A stretch of DNA of 64,000 nt from Streptomyces antibioticus (GTDB lineage: Bacteria; Actinomycetota; Actinomycetes; Streptomycetales; Streptomycetaceae). The notes beneath the pieces are model-generated. The model was not told the origin of the DNA. It saw only the letters and a program-made list of their open reading frames with translations, and searched no databases. The translations under genes and the position numbers were made by a program. The DNA lies in the NCBI RefSeq assembly GCF_001514065.1, contig NZ_KQ948431.1, forward strand, positions 387,434 to 451,433, read 5' to 3'. Each line of letters opens with the position of its first letter. The first letter of the stretch is position 1. Below are positions 8,742 to 17,826 of this stretch, one piece after another.

Positions 8742-11075
8742 ATGGCAGAGCGGCCCAGCGCGCCGACTGCGCCCGAACTCCTCCTGGAGACCGAGGCGGG
8801 CTCCACCGTGATGAGTCCGGGCCACGACTACCACGTCGGGCGCGACCCCCTGAGCGACATCGTGATCGACGACGCCCGGGTCTCGTGGCACCACGCGGTG
8901 CTGCGGCCCGAGGCCGACCACTGGACGCTGGCGGACGAGCACAGCACGAACGGCACCTACGCCGACGGTCTGCGCATCCAGGAGCGGGACGTCGGCCCCG
9001 GCTGCGTGATCCGCTTCGGCAGCCCCTCCGACGGGCCGCGCGCGGTCCTCATCGCCCCCGAGCGCCCCTCGGCGGCGGCCGTGTCGATGCCCGGCCTCAC
9101 CGGTACCTTCCGGCAGCCCACCACCGTCCGCCCGCTGCCCACCCGCACGGTCCGCATCGGCCGCGCCGACGACAACGACCTGGTCATCGACGACCTGGTC
9201 GTCTCCCGCCGGCACGCCGAACTGCGCGCCCTGCCCGACGGCAGCTACGAGATCGTCGACCTCGGCAGCCACAACGGCACCTACCTCAACGGCAGCTCCG
9301 TCACCCGCGCCCTGCTCGGCCCCGGTGACGTCGTCGGCATCGGCCACTCGGCGTTCTGCCTGGTCGGCGACCAGTTGCAGGAGTACGTCGACACCGGCGA
9401 GGTCTCCCTCGACGTCCAGGACCTGAGCGTCGCCGTCGACCGCGGCCGCAAGACCCTCCTCGACCACGTGTCGTTCCCGGTGGGGGAGAAGTGCCTGCTC
9501 GCGGTGGTCGGCCCGAGCGGCGCCGGCAAGTCCACCCTCCTCGGCGCCCTCACCGGCCAGCGCCCCGCCGACCACGGCACGGTCCTGTACGACGGCCGCG
9601 ACCTCTACCGTGACTACGCCGAGCTGCGCCAGCGCATCGGCCTGGTCCCGCAGGACGACATCCTGCACGCCCAGCTCACCGTCCGCGCCGCCCTCACCTA
9701 CGCCGCCGAACTGCGCTTCCCGCAGGACACCGCCAAGGCCGAGCGGCAGGCGCGGGTCGAGGAGGTCATCGACGAACTGGGCCTGCGCCAACGCGCCGAC
9801 CAGCCCGTGCACAGCCTCTCCGGCGGCCAGCGCAAGCGCGTCAGCGTCGCCCTGGAACTGCTGACCAAGCCCTCGCTGCTCTTCCTCGACGAGCCGACCT
9901 CGGGCCTCGACCCCGGAATGGACCGCTCGGTGATGCACATGCTGCGCGGCCTCGCCGACGACGGCCGGACCGTCATCGTCGTCACCCACAGCGTCCTCAG
10001 CCTCGACGTCTGCGACCGGCTCCTCGTCCTCGCGCCCGGCGGACGGATCGCCTACTACGGGCCGCCCGAGGACACCCTCGCCTACTTCGGCTACGAGCAG
10101 TGGCCCGAGGCCTTCGAGGCCTTCGAGCGGGACCAGGACCGGGACTGGGCGGGGGAGTTCCGCACCTCGCCGTTCCAGCGGCAGTACGTCAGCGAGGCGT
10201 CCGGCCAGCCCCGGGTGCCGCGCTCCGGTCCCGTCGTGATCACCCCGCCGCCCAGGCCGCGCAGCCGCGGCGCCCAGCTCGGCACCCTGATCCGCCGCTA
10301 CGCGACCGCCCTCGGCGCCGACCGCACCTTCCTCGTCATCATGATCGCGCTGCCGTTCGTGATGGGTGCCATGGCCCGCGCCCTGGCCGGCAGCAAGCTG
10401 ACCCAGGAGACGGCGATGAACGCGCTGCTGATCCTGTGCGTCGGCGGTGTGCTGACCGGGGCGGCCAACGCGGTGCGCGAACTGGTCAAGGAACGCACCA
10501 TCTACCAGCGCGAGAGAGCCGTCGGCCTGTCCAGATCGGCCTACCTGATGTCGAAGATCGTCGTCCTGGGCACGGTCACCGTCCTGCAGGCCGTGGTCCT
10601 GACCCTGGTCGCCCTGCTCGGCGTCGATCTCAACGCGCCCGGCGGCGAGGGCGTGTTGATGCCGCCCCTTGTCGAAATCACCGTCGCCGTCGCCCTGCTG
10701 GCGTTCACGGCGATGATGCTCGGCCTGCTGATCTCCGCGCTGGTCCGCAAGGAGGAGGTGACGATGCCGCTGCTTGTGCTGCTCGCCATCGTCCAAGTCG
10801 TCTTCTGCGGAGCCCTGCTGAAGCTCGACGGCGTGCCCGGCCTGGAGCAGCTGTCCTGGCTGGTGCCCTCGCGCTGGGCCCTGGGCGCGATGGCCGGCAC
10901 GGTGGGCCTCGCCCGGATCGTGCCCGGCGAACTGACCACCGATCCGCTGTTCCGGCATTCGGCGAAGGTGTGGCTGCTCAACGTAGGGATGCTCGTCGTC
11001 CTCTCCGTGCTCTTCGGATACGTCGTCTCGCGCCTCCTGCGCCGCCACGAACCGGCCGTCCTGCGGAAGTCGTGA
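8742..11075 (+). CDS. Double-FHA-domain ABC transporter (ATPase and permease fused)
   Basis: A 777-residue ABCG-type half-transporter. Two forkhead-associated domains come first: one about residues 25-80 (GRDPLSDI, VSWHH, STNGTY) and one about 145-200 (GRADDND, VSRRH, SHNGTYLNG), both with the Arg, Ser and Asn residues that bind phosphothreonine. An ABC ATPase follows, with Walker A GPSGAGKST near residue 258, signature LSGGQRKRVS and Walker B LLFLDEPTSGLDP near 382. From about 520 there is an ABC-2 permease with six predicted membrane helices. This is the architecture of mycobacterial Rv1747, which is phosphorylated by the neighbouring kinase PknF. A TAGAAT -10-like box at 8730-8735 lies just before the ATG, so the mRNA may be leaderless. 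The stop overlaps the next start (TGATG). Confidence 0.95.
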   Translation: MAERPSAPTAPELLLETEAGSTVMSPGHDYHVGRDPLSDIVIDDARVSWHHAVLRPEADHWTLADEHSTNGTYADGLRIQERDVGPGCVIRFGSPSDGPRAVLIAPERPSAAAVSMPGLTGTFRQPTTVRPLPTRTVRIGRADDNDLVIDDLVVSRRHAELRALPDGSYEIVDLGSHNGTYLNGSSVTRALLGPGDVVGIGHSAFCLVGDQLQEYVDTGEVSLDVQDLSVAVDRGRKTLLDHVSFPVGEKCLLAVVGPSGAGKSTLLGALTGQRPADHGTVLYDGRDLYRDYAELRQRIGLVPQDDILHAQLTVRAALTYAAELRFPQDTAKAERQARVEEVIDELGLRQRADQPVHSLSGGQRKRVSVALELLTKPSLLFLDEPTSGLDPGMDRSVMHMLRGLADDGRTVIVVTHSVLSLDVCDRLLVLAPGGRIAYYGPPEDTLAYFGYEQWPEAFEAFERDQDRDWAGEFRTSPFQRQYVSEASGQPRVPRSGPVVITPPPRPRSRGAQLGTLIRRYATALGADRTFLVIMIALPFVMGAMARALAGSKLTQETAMNALLILCVGGVLTGAANAVRELVKERTIYQRERAVGLSRSAYLMSKIVVLGTVTVLQAVVLTLVALLGVDLNAPGGEGVLMPPLVEITVAVALLAFTAMMLGLLISALVRKEEVTMPLLVLLAIVQVVFCGALLKLDGVPGLEQLSWLVPSRWALGAMAGTVGLARIVPGELTTDPLFRHSAKVWLLNVGMLVVLSVLFGYVVSRLLRRHEPAVLRKS

Positions 11076-11620
11076 TGACCACCCCCGGCTTCCGGCCCAC
11101 CCACGTCGTCCCCCAGCACGGCATGGCCGCCTGGGAGGCCCCCGACCCCGCCCGGCCCACCGTGCCCCTCGACCCGCTGCTGCCGGTCCAGCTCCTGGAG
11201 CGGCGCGGCGACTGGGGGCACGTCCTGTGCGCCAACGGGTGGTCGGCCTGGGTCGACGGCCGTTTCCTGGTCGCCGTACCCAAGGACCCGCCCGTCGCGG
11301 ACGCCCCGCTCGCCCGCACCGCCGACCCCCGCCCCCTGCTCGCCCGCGCCGAGGAGACGCTCGCGCGCTACCGGTCCGCGGTCGAGGAACTGGCCGACGG
11401 CGGCCTGGACACCGAGGCCTTCCAGAGCCACACCCGGGGCCTGCGGATCGGCGTCGTCGTCGACGGCGAGTCGGTCTGGCTGTACGACGCCCAGCACGGC
11501 CGCTGGGTCTACGCCGACGGCACCCGGCTGAGCACCTATGCCGCCGAGGACGCGCCCCGCGCCGCCGCCGGGGACCCCGGGCACGCCGCCACCCAGGTCG
11601 TGACGCCCGATGGCCCGTGA
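11075..11620 (+). CDS. SH3-like domain hypothetical protein
   Basis: A 181-residue soluble protein between the FHA-ABC transporter and the kinase. The N-terminal about 70 residues look like a bacterial SH3-like fold (GMAAWEAPDP, LLPVQLLERRGDWGHVLCANGWSAWVDGRFLV). The C-terminal half is a second small domain with LRIGVVVDGESVWLYDAQHGRWVYADG. The start overlaps the transporter stop by one base and the end overlaps the kinase start by 11 bp, so the three genes are translationally coupled. It may be an adaptor or substrate for the kinase-transporter pair; that is inference from position only. Confidence 0.8.
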   Translation: MTTPGFRPTHVVPQHGMAAWEAPDPARPTVPLDPLLPVQLLERRGDWGHVLCANGWSAWVDGRFLVAVPKDPPVADAPLARTADPRPLLARAEETLARYRSAVEELADGGLDTEAFQSHTRGLRIGVVVDGESVWLYDAQHGRWVYADGTRLSTYAAEDAPRAAAGDPGHAATQVVTPDGP

Positions 11621-12599
11621 CACCAGCCTCTTCTCCGGCCGGCCCTCCGAGCTGATCGGCCGGCAGATCGCCGGCTACCGCATCGAGCGCGAGATCGGCC
11701 GCGGCGGCATGGCCGTCGTCTACCGCGCCCACGACCTGCGCCTGGACCGCACGGTCGCCCTCAAGCTCCTCGCCCCCGAACTCGCCCGCAACGACACCTT
11801 CCGGCGCCGCTTCACCCACGAGTCGCGGGCCGCCGCCGCGATCGACCACCCGCACATCGTCCCCGTCTTCGAGGCGGGCGAGACGGACGGCGTCCTGTAC
11901 ATCGCCATGCGCTACGTCGAGGGCAGCGACCTGCGTCATCTCCTGGACCGCCGGGGCCCGTTGGGGCCCGAGGCCGCGCTGCGGATCGCCGCCCAGATCG
12001 CCTCCGCGCTGGACGAGGCCCACGACCACGGCCTGGTCCACCGGGACGTGAAACCCGGCAACATCCTGATCGCCCGCGGCACCGACAGCGACCACCCCGA
12101 GCACGCCTACCTCACCGACTTCGGCCTGACGAAGAAGTCCCTGTCCCTGACCGGCTTCACCACGGTCGGCCAGTTCGTCGGCACGCTCGACTACGTGGCC
12201 CCCGAGCAGATCTCCGGGAAGCCGGTCGACGGCCGCTGCGATGTGTACGGCTTCGCCTGCGTCGTCTACGAAACCCTCGCGGGCCGCCCGCCGTTCCGCC
12301 GCGACGACGACATGGCCCTGCTCTGGGCCCACCAGTACGACGAACCACCCCCGCTGACCGAGGCCCGCCCCGACCTCCCCCCGGCGGCCGACACCGTCCT
12401 CGCCACGTCCCTCGCGAAGAGCCCCGACGACCGCTACGGCACCTGCCTCACCTTCGTCTCCGCCCTGCGCACGGCCATGACCGGCAACCGCCCGCCCGGC
12501 CACGCACCGACACAGGTCGCCGTCCGCGTGGCGAACTCCGCGGTGGCCGGCCCGAAACCGCCACCGCCGTGGGCCCGACCGGTCTTCAGGGGCGGCTAG
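11610..12599 (+). CDS. Serine/threonine protein kinase, soluble PknB-like
   Basis: A 329-residue Hanks-type kinase with all catalytic elements: glycine loop GRGGMAVVY (residues 30-38), Lys52 (VALKLL), HRDVKPGN with Asp146, DFG at 170-172, and an activation loop rich in Thr/Ser (SLSLTGFTTVGQFVGT) as in autophosphorylating kinases. There is no transmembrane segment or PASTA sensor; the protein ends soon after the kinase fold. It is the third gene of the FHA-ABC operon and overlaps the SH3-like gene by 11 bp. The FHA domains of the transporter are the obvious phospho-dependent partners. The 3' end overlaps the convergent membrane-protein gene by 14 bp. Confidence 0.95.
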   Translation: MARDTSLFSGRPSELIGRQIAGYRIEREIGRGGMAVVYRAHDLRLDRTVALKLLAPELARNDTFRRRFTHESRAAAAIDHPHIVPVFEAGETDGVLYIAMRYVEGSDLRHLLDRRGPLGPEAALRIAAQIASALDEAHDHGLVHRDVKPGNILIARGTDSDHPEHAYLTDFGLTKKSLSLTGFTTVGQFVGTLDYVAPEQISGKPVDGRCDVYGFACVVYETLAGRPPFRRDDDMALLWAHQYDEPPPLTEARPDLPPAADTVLATSLAKSPDDRYGTCLTFVSALRTAMTGNRPPGHAPTQVAVRVANSAVAGPKPPPPWARPVFRGG

Positions 12600-13863
12600 C
12601 CGCGTCCGTCTCGCCCCGCCGCCGCACCGGCCGCGCCAGCAACCCGCCCAGGAAGCCCGCGACCAGACCCCACAGCGCTCCCAGCCCGACGGCGGACCAC
12701 ACCTCGGGTTCGAGGAACAGCTCCCCGCCCAGGCCGCCGCCGAGGTCGCCGATGCCGAGGACCGACAGGCCGTAGTGGGCGGTGATACGGCCGAGCAGGC
12801 AGATCATCAGGACCGTGAGGGCCAGGGCCACCGCCAGGTGCAGGGCGTGCTGCCAGGCGCGCATCCGGCCCGGGGAGCGGGCCGCCATCACGAAAGCGGC
12901 GGCAAGCAGCAGGACCGCGTCGACGGCCACCAGCCACCACACCCTGCTGTCGTAGTCGGCGAGCGTGGACAGGTTCAGGGTGGCGGTGTCCTTCGAGCGC
13001 AGCACCTCGTCCAGGACATGCGGCATCGGCAGCCCGAACGGGCCCTCCACCCGGCCCTTCCAGGTGGCACCGAGGCCCAGCGTCAACGCCAGCCAGACCA
13101 GGTTCGGCAGGCCCAGAAGGATCACGGCCAGGGTCTCCACCGCGTGACCGCGCGTCACCGCCACGACCAGGGCGACGACGATGCCCAGGACCACATAGGC
13201 GAGCAGGAGCACGACCATCGCGTACGCCGCCGGCCGCACCGACGCCTGGAAGCGCAGCAGCCGGCCCGGCAGCGGCGCCCCGCGCGAGACCAGCAGTGCC
13301 AGCGCCAGCACCCCGGCCAGCCAGAGCAGGCCGAACAGCAGCGTCAGCGGGACGTCCGTCTTGAAGCCGACCTCCGGAGTCACCCCGAAGAGGTCGCCGA
13401 GGTCGGAGAGCCCGCTCTCGCCGAGGGAGAGCGTGAAGGTCTGGCGGGCCCCCAGGGCGAGGGCGATCAGTCCGAGCAGCCACAGCACGGCGACCCGCGC
13501 CGCCCAGCCCGCCAGTTCCGTGGCGCCGGCGACCGCGCGGTGCCGCAACGGCCGTAGGAAACCCCAGGCGATCACGAGGGCACCGGCCAGCGTGACCGAC
13601 AGCGGGATCACCGTCAGGCCCGCCTGGGTGTCGGCGAGGCCGCCGGCGTTCCCGGAGAGCTCGATCGTGCCGCCGACCGCGGTGACGACCGTCGCCGCGA
13701 CGACCCGGGGGAACGCCCCGTCGGGCAGATCCGCCGCCCCGGCCGCCCACAGCCCCAGGGCCGCGGTCACGCCCATGACGAGCAGTCCGGACAGCACGGT
13801 CACGGCGGCCTGTACCCAGCCGTGCGGGGCAACGGCCTGGTCGGAGCGGGTTCTCGGGCTCAC
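12586..13863 (-). CDS. Streptophobe-family polytopic membrane protein
   Basis: A protein of about 425 residues consisting almost entirely of hydrophobic segments, roughly ten membrane helices, separated by short loops. Recognisable Streptomyces streptophobe features are the N-terminal GWVQAAVTVLSGLLVMGVTA helix and the following GGTIELSGNAGGLADTQAGLTVIPLSVTL region. The GTG at 13863 places a cytoplasmic basic segment (SPRTRSDQ) before the first helix; its ribosome site is weak and a start a little upstream is possible. The family is confined to actinomycetes and has no known function. It converges on the kinase gene. Confidence 0.8.
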   Translation of the reverse strand: MSPRTRSDQAVAPHGWVQAAVTVLSGLLVMGVTAALGLWAAGAADLPDGAFPRVVAATVVTAVGGTIELSGNAGGLADTQAGLTVIPLSVTLAGALVIAWGFLRPLRHRAVAGATELAGWAARVAVLWLLGLIALALGARQTFTLSLGESGLSDLGDLFGVTPEVGFKTDVPLTLLFGLLWLAGVLALALLVSRGAPLPGRLLRFQASVRPAAYAMVVLLLAYVVLGIVVALVVAVTRGHAVETLAVILLGLPNLVWLALTLGLGATWKGRVEGPFGLPMPHVLDEVLRSKDTATLNLSTLADYDSRVWWLVAVDAVLLLAAAFVMAARSPGRMRAWQHALHLAVALALTVLMICLLGRITAHYGLSVLGIGDLGGGLGGELFLEPEVWSAVGLGALWGLVAGFLGGLLARPVRRRGETDAASRP

Positions 13864-14024
13864 CCTGCCCACGCTAAGCAGCGCTCGGGGACCCCGCCCG
13901 CCGAGAGGGCCGTCCGCGTCGGCTTGCGAGCGGCACCGGACCGGAGCACACAATGGAATCGTCGTGGATAAAAGCGGCGTAAGCGCAGAAAAGCCGCAGG
14001 GTCCCACGTCGGGAAGAAGGGCTC

Positions 14025-15293
14025 GTGAGCTCCGAACCTCCGTCCTCCGGCCGGCCCACCGGACCGCCCTCAGGTCCGCTGTCGGGTCCCTCCCAGCCGC
14101 CCTCGGGGCCGCCTTCGCAGCCGCCGGGCAGCAGCGGCGGGACGCCCTCGCCGGAACCGAACCGCCCCTGGTGGCGGTCGGTGCCGAGGGTTGCCGTGCT
14201 CGCCACCGCGGTCGTGGCCGCCGTGGTGCTGGCGCTCGTCTTCAGCCGCTCCGACGGCGGCGGGGGCGGCGGCACCGCCAAGGGCGGCGAAGTCTTCCTC
14301 CAGGCCGCCTCCAAGACCGGCCCCGAGCCCTTCACCGAGTCCACCGCCAACGACAGCTCGGCCCCGCCCGTCTCCGCATCCCCGGCGACCGGGTCGACCG
14401 CGGCCAACGCGGTACGGGGCGTCGACGGCGGCGCGCCCGGCCTCTACGGCGGCACCCGCAACGTCTCCAGCTGTGACGTGGAGGCCCAGATCAAGGCCCT
14501 CCAGGCGGCCCCCGCGAAGAACAACGCCTTCGCCTCCGTCGCCGGCGTCCAGCCGTCCGCCGTCCCCGCCTACCTGCGCGCGCTCACCCCCGTGCAGCTG
14601 CGCATGGACACCCGCGTCACCAACCACGGCTACCGCGACGGCGCCGCCACCAGCTACCAGGCCGTCCTCCAGGCCGGCACCGCCGTCCTCGTCGACAGCC
14701 ACGGCGTGCCCCGCGTCCGCTGCGCCTGCGGCAACCCGCTCACCCCGCCGGTCGCCCAGCAGACCACACCGAAGCAGACCGGCGACCGATGGGCGTCGTA
14801 CCACCCCTCGAACGTCGTGGTCGTCGCACCCTCGGTCACCGTCATCAACATCTTCGTGATCTACGACCCGGACGACGACGAGTGGATCGCCCGCCACCGC
14901 GGCGACACCGGAGGCAAGGACCAGCACACCCGTCCGCCGGTGAACCCCTCGCCGTCCGTGACCGTGACGACGCCGACGGCCCCCACCACACCGACGTCGC
15001 CGCCCACCTCCCCGTCCTCCCCGGCGCCGTGCCTCTCCACGGCCACCGGCACGCCCACAGGGCCCGCGACCGGCACGCCCACCGGCTCGGCGACCCCGTG
15101 CCCGCCGACGTCGGTGACGCCGTCGTCGCCCACACCGAGCTCCGAGTCGCCGGCGCCTGAGACGACGCAGCAGGACACGCCGGACGAGCAGTCCTCGTCC
15201 GACACCTCCTCGCCGCAGGCCCCGCTCGCGTCCGACACCACGACCGCGTCGGCGTCCACCCACCTCTCGCCCCTGACGTCACCGGCCGTGTGA
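14025..15293 (+). CDS. DUF6777 domain membrane-anchored/secreted protein
   Basis: A 422-residue protein. It begins with a cytoplasmic Pro/Gly/Ser-rich tract (residues 1-45), then a single membrane helix (VPRVAVLATAVVAAVVLALVF, about 52-72), an extracytoplasmic domain matching DUF6777 (GTRNVSSCDVEAQIKAL, CACGNPLTPP, WASYHPSNVVVV; three cysteines may pair), and a C-terminal wall-spanning Pro/Ser/Thr tail of more than 100 residues. GTG start at 14025 behind GAAGAAGG. The tail is low complexity and lacks an LPxTG motif. The domain is frequent in Streptomyces and functionally undefined. Confidence 0.85.
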   Translation: MSSEPPSSGRPTGPPSGPLSGPSQPPSGPPSQPPGSSGGTPSPEPNRPWWRSVPRVAVLATAVVAAVVLALVFSRSDGGGGGGTAKGGEVFLQAASKTGPEPFTESTANDSSAPPVSASPATGSTAANAVRGVDGGAPGLYGGTRNVSSCDVEAQIKALQAAPAKNNAFASVAGVQPSAVPAYLRALTPVQLRMDTRVTNHGYRDGAATSYQAVLQAGTAVLVDSHGVPRVRCACGNPLTPPVAQQTTPKQTGDRWASYHPSNVVVVAPSVTVINIFVIYDPDDDEWIARHRGDTGGKDQHTRPPVNPSPSVTVTTPTAPTTPTSPPTSPSSPAPCLSTATGTPTGPATGTPTGSATPCPPTSVTPSSPTPSSESPAPETTQQDTPDEQSSSDTSSPQAPLASDTTTASASTHLSPLTSPAV

Positions 15294-15389
15294 CCGACAC
15301 GACCCGTTTTGGGGACTGCGGCGCCTCGCTCGGGGTACGAGCACTGGTGCAGCAGCGTCCGGCCAGTCCGGCTTCCGAGAGAGAAACGC

Positions 15390-15845
15390 ATGATCGAGCA
15401 CCTGGACGGGGCAGTGATACCGACTGGTTTCGACGTACCCGTCGACCCACTCCGGCGGGCGGCCCACTACACGGGCGAGCCGGGATGCATCGCCGAGGCC
15501 AGGCACTTCGCCGCGCACTTCCTCGAACAGCTCAGGACCGAGTGGTGCGCCGAGATCGGCGCCCGGGCCGACGACGAGGTGCTCCTGGTGGTGAGCGAGC
15601 TGATCACCAACGCCGACCGGCACAGCAACGGGCCGTACATCCTGGACCTGGAGGGCACGGACGCGACCGTGACCGTGTCCGTCTACGACAGCAGCGCCGC
15701 GCTGCCGCTGCGTTTCCCGAAGGACCCGGAGCGGGTGGGCCGGCACGGCCTGGAGATCGTGCACGCGCTGGCGGCGGAGGTCACCGCCGAGCGGGTACCG
15801 GTCGGCAAGCGGGTCACCGCGACGCTCAGACTCGCCGAGGGGTGA
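15390..15845 (+). CDS. Anti-sigma-factor-type ATP-binding protein (RsbW/SpoIIAB-like HATPase)
   Basis: A 151-residue single-domain GHKL ATPase: EVLLVVSELITNADRHS is the N box, and GRHGLEIVHALAAEV replaces the G2 region. Such proteins act as anti-sigma kinases in SigB-type switches. It is convergent with, and shares a terminator with, a SigB/SigF-family sigma factor 41 bp away, making that sigma factor a plausible partner. The DxGxG motif is weak (YDSSAALP), so ATP binding may be atypical. The ATG at 15390 follows GAGAGAGAA. Confidence 0.85.
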   Translation: MIEHLDGAVIPTGFDVPVDPLRRAAHYTGEPGCIAEARHFAAHFLEQLRTEWCAEIGARADDEVLLVVSELITNADRHSNGPYILDLEGTDATVTVSVYDSSAALPLRFPKDPERVGRHGLEIVHALAAEVTAERVPVGKRVTATLRLAEG

Positions 15846-15873
15846 CCGCCGCGGCCGTCCGGCCGGTCACCCC
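15839..15873. terminator. Bidirectional terminator between ATPase and sigma factor
   Basis: GGGGTGACCG (15839-15848) and CGGTCACCCC (15864-15873) form a perfect 10-bp stem, overlapping the ATPase stop codon. The position between convergent genes suits a shared terminator; there is no T-tract, as is usual in Streptomyces. Confidence 0.6.
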
Positions 15874-15885
15874 TCGCGCTGGTCC

Positions 15886-16773
15886 TCAGGCGCAGCCCAG
15901 CTCGCCCAGCATGCCCTCGCGCAGCCGCGCGATGATCCGCTTGATCAGCCGGGACACATGCATCTGCGAACAGCCCAGCTGCTCGCCGATCTCCGCCTGG
16001 GTGGCCTCCTCCACGAACCGCAGATGCAGGATCTGCCGGTCGCGGTCGCTGAGCTCGGCCATCAGCGGCGCGAGTGACTGGAAGTCCTCGACCAGCCGCA
16101 GCCCGTCCTCCTCGACGCCGATGAAGTCGGCGAGCACCGACTCGCCGTGCTCGGGCCCGTCGCCGGTGAGGGCGGCGTCCAGCGAGGAGGAGTTGTAGCC
16201 GTTGGAGGCGATCTGGCCCTCGATGACCTCGTTCTCGGAGATGTTCATCAAGGTGGCGAGCTCGGCCACCGTCGGCTCCCGGTCCAGCCGGCTGGCCAGC
16301 TCCTCGCGCGCCTTCGCCAGCTCCACCCGCAGCTCCTGGAGCCGCCGCGGCACGTGCACCGCCCAGGTGGTGTCCCGGAAGAACCGCTTGATCTCGCCGA
16401 CTATGTACGGCAGCGCGAAGGACGTGAACTCCACCTCGCGCGTGAGTTCGAACCGGTCGATGGCCTTGATCAGGCCGATCATGCCGGTCTGGACGATGTC
16501 CTCCATGTCGTCGCCGCGACCGCGGAACCGGCCGGCGGCGAAGCGCACGAGGGACATGTTCATCTCGATCAGGGTGTTCCGCGCGTACTGGTACTCGTGT
16601 GTGCCTTCCTCGACCTCCGTCAGGCGCTGGAAGAACTGGCGCGACAGCTCCCGCGCGTCACGCGGGGCGACGCTCCGCGGGTCCACGACTCCCGGCAGCG
16701 GTCCGTCACCCGTGCTGGCCCCGGCGGTCCTCTGGACGAGCTGTGCCTCCGACCCGGTCACGGCGGTGTCCAT
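15886..16773 (-). CDS. sigL: SigB/SigF-family RNA polymerase sigma factor, SigL-like
   Basis: A 295-residue group 3 sigma factor. Region 2 is clear (NTLIEMNMSLVRFAAGRFRGRGDDMEDIVQTGMIGLIKAIDRFE), region 3 follows (EIKRFFRDTTWAVHVPRRLQELR), and region 4 ends with the HTH RQILHLRFVEEATQAEIGEQLGCSQMHVSRLIKR. ATG at 16773 behind GAGAGGA. Streptomyces carries about nine paralogues controlling stress and sporulation. The name sigL rests on synteny with the S. coelicolor sigL-popR-clpP order as I recall it, so treat the symbol as provisional. The ATPase at 15390 is a candidate antagonist. Confidence 0.9.
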   Translation of the reverse strand: MDTAVTGSEAQLVQRTAGASTGDGPLPGVVDPRSVAPRDARELSRQFFQRLTEVEEGTHEYQYARNTLIEMNMSLVRFAAGRFRGRGDDMEDIVQTGMIGLIKAIDRFELTREVEFTSFALPYIVGEIKRFFRDTTWAVHVPRRLQELRVELAKAREELASRLDREPTVAELATLMNISENEVIEGQIASNGYNSSSLDAALTGDGPEHGESVLADFIGVEEDGLRLVEDFQSLAPLMAELSDRDRQILHLRFVEEATQAEIGEQLGCSQMHVSRLIKRIIARLREGMLGELGCA

Positions 16774-16943
16774 GTCCTCTCCCACGTCCCACGTCACGGC
16801 TTCACCGGCGGGCGACCCGCCGGTCCTCACCCAGCGCGTACCCCGGGTGGCGCAGGCCATGCCCACGGTCCGGTGCCGGGATCGTGAGAAGGCGGTGGAC
16901 GGCCCGTGCGGCGTGCGGCTCCGGCGTGCGACTGTGGCGGACG

Positions 16944-17741
16944 TCACAGATCCACTCGTGAAGATTCGGTGCGGGTGGCCGTGATCAGGTCGTGGAGGTA
17001 GCGCTTGGTGACACGGCCGTCGTAGCCGGTGTCGATCAGCTCCCGGATGCAGTCCAGCAGGCCCTCGCGGCGCGCGGCGTCCAGCGCGCGGTGGTTCGAG
17101 TACGTGAGCAGGACGTCCAGGTACGCCTCGGTGGTGTACGTGATCTCCTGGAAGTACCGGGTCACCGCGACGTTCTCGAAGCGCGGGCAGCGCTCGAACT
17201 CCTCGGACGGCGCGGGGATCTCGGCCGCCTCCTTCAGGAGCAGACCGGGCGGCGTGGCCGGGTCCCAGCGCTCGTAGCACCGCTGGGACCGGTGGAAGAA
17301 CTCCGTGGTGCCGCCCGCCGCATGATCCGTGACGACGACGCCGAGCAGGCCGCCGGGCGCCAGCGCGTCCGCGGCCTTCTCCACCCGCGTGTCCGGGTCG
17401 AGCCAGTGCCAGGCGGTCGCGCACACCATGAGGTCGAAGGGCTCGGCGGGCAGGGGCCACTCGTCGAAGTCGGCCACCTCCACGGACACATGAGGGAACG
17501 CCCGCAGCCGCCGACGGGCCACGGCAGCCATGTCGGGGCCCAGCTCCACGGCCGTGACCCGGCCCCCGAACTCCGCCAGCGGCACGGTGAGTTGACCGGT
17601 GCCGGGCGCCACCTCCAGGACGCGGCGCCCGGGCCCCAGACCGGCCGCGCGGGCCAACTGGGCGACCAGATCGGGTGGATACGCGGGACGCGCCCGGGCG
17701 TACAGCTCCGCGTCCTCGTTGAACGTCTCCCGCAGCGCCAT
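16944..17741 (-). CDS. Class I SAM-dependent methyltransferase
   Basis: A 265-residue methyltransferase of the UbiE/methyltransf_11 type: motif I VLEVAPGTGQLTVPLA, motif II acidic end VTAVELGPDM, and the post-motif FDLMVCATAWHWLDPD. The start at ATG 17741 has an AAAGGTG site and drops a 10-residue extension. The family acts on diverse small molecules and no substrate is suggested. It lies between the sigma factor and popR and is divergent from popR with only 85 bp between starts, so their promoters overlap. Confidence 0.9.
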   Translation of the reverse strand: MALRETFNEDAELYARARPAYPPDLVAQLARAAGLGPGRRVLEVAPGTGQLTVPLAEFGGRVTAVELGPDMAAVARRRLRAFPHVSVEVADFDEWPLPAEPFDLMVCATAWHWLDPDTRVEKAADALAPGGLLGVVVTDHAAGGTTEFFHRSQRCYERWDPATPPGLLLKEAAEIPAPSEEFERCPRFENVAVTRYFQEITYTTEAYLDVLLTYSNHRALDAARREGLLDCIRELIDTGYDGRVTKRYLHDLITATRTESSRVDL

Positions 17742-17766
17742 GCCCGCACCTTTCGCCCTCCGCGAT

Positions 17767-17781
17767 TCCACCCAGGGCAGA
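17767..17781. promoter_or_regulatory. Half-conserved PopR-like box upstream of popR
   Basis: TCCACC-CAG-GGCAGA: the right half-site matches the PopR box half GGCAGA exactly and the left matches TCTGCC at four of six bases. It lies 46-60 bp before the popR start. It could mediate autoregulation or control of the divergent methyltransferase. Weak candidate. Confidence 0.3.
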
Positions 17782-17826
17782 ATGCTGATCCCTTCCCAAG
17801 CCGTGCAACGCTTTTAGGCTGGGAAG

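Noticed and set aside
8424-12503. A very long open frame (about 1,360 codons) on the minus strand across the FHA-ABC/kinase operon
   Set aside because: It is antisense to three clearly real genes; composition is the His/Gln/Gly/Arg-rich pattern created by GC-rich third positions, and no domain is recognisable.
14930-15290. Repetitive-looking CCGACG/ACCGGC stretch
   Set aside because: Codes for the Pro/Ser/Thr tail of the DUF6777 protein; no regular period.
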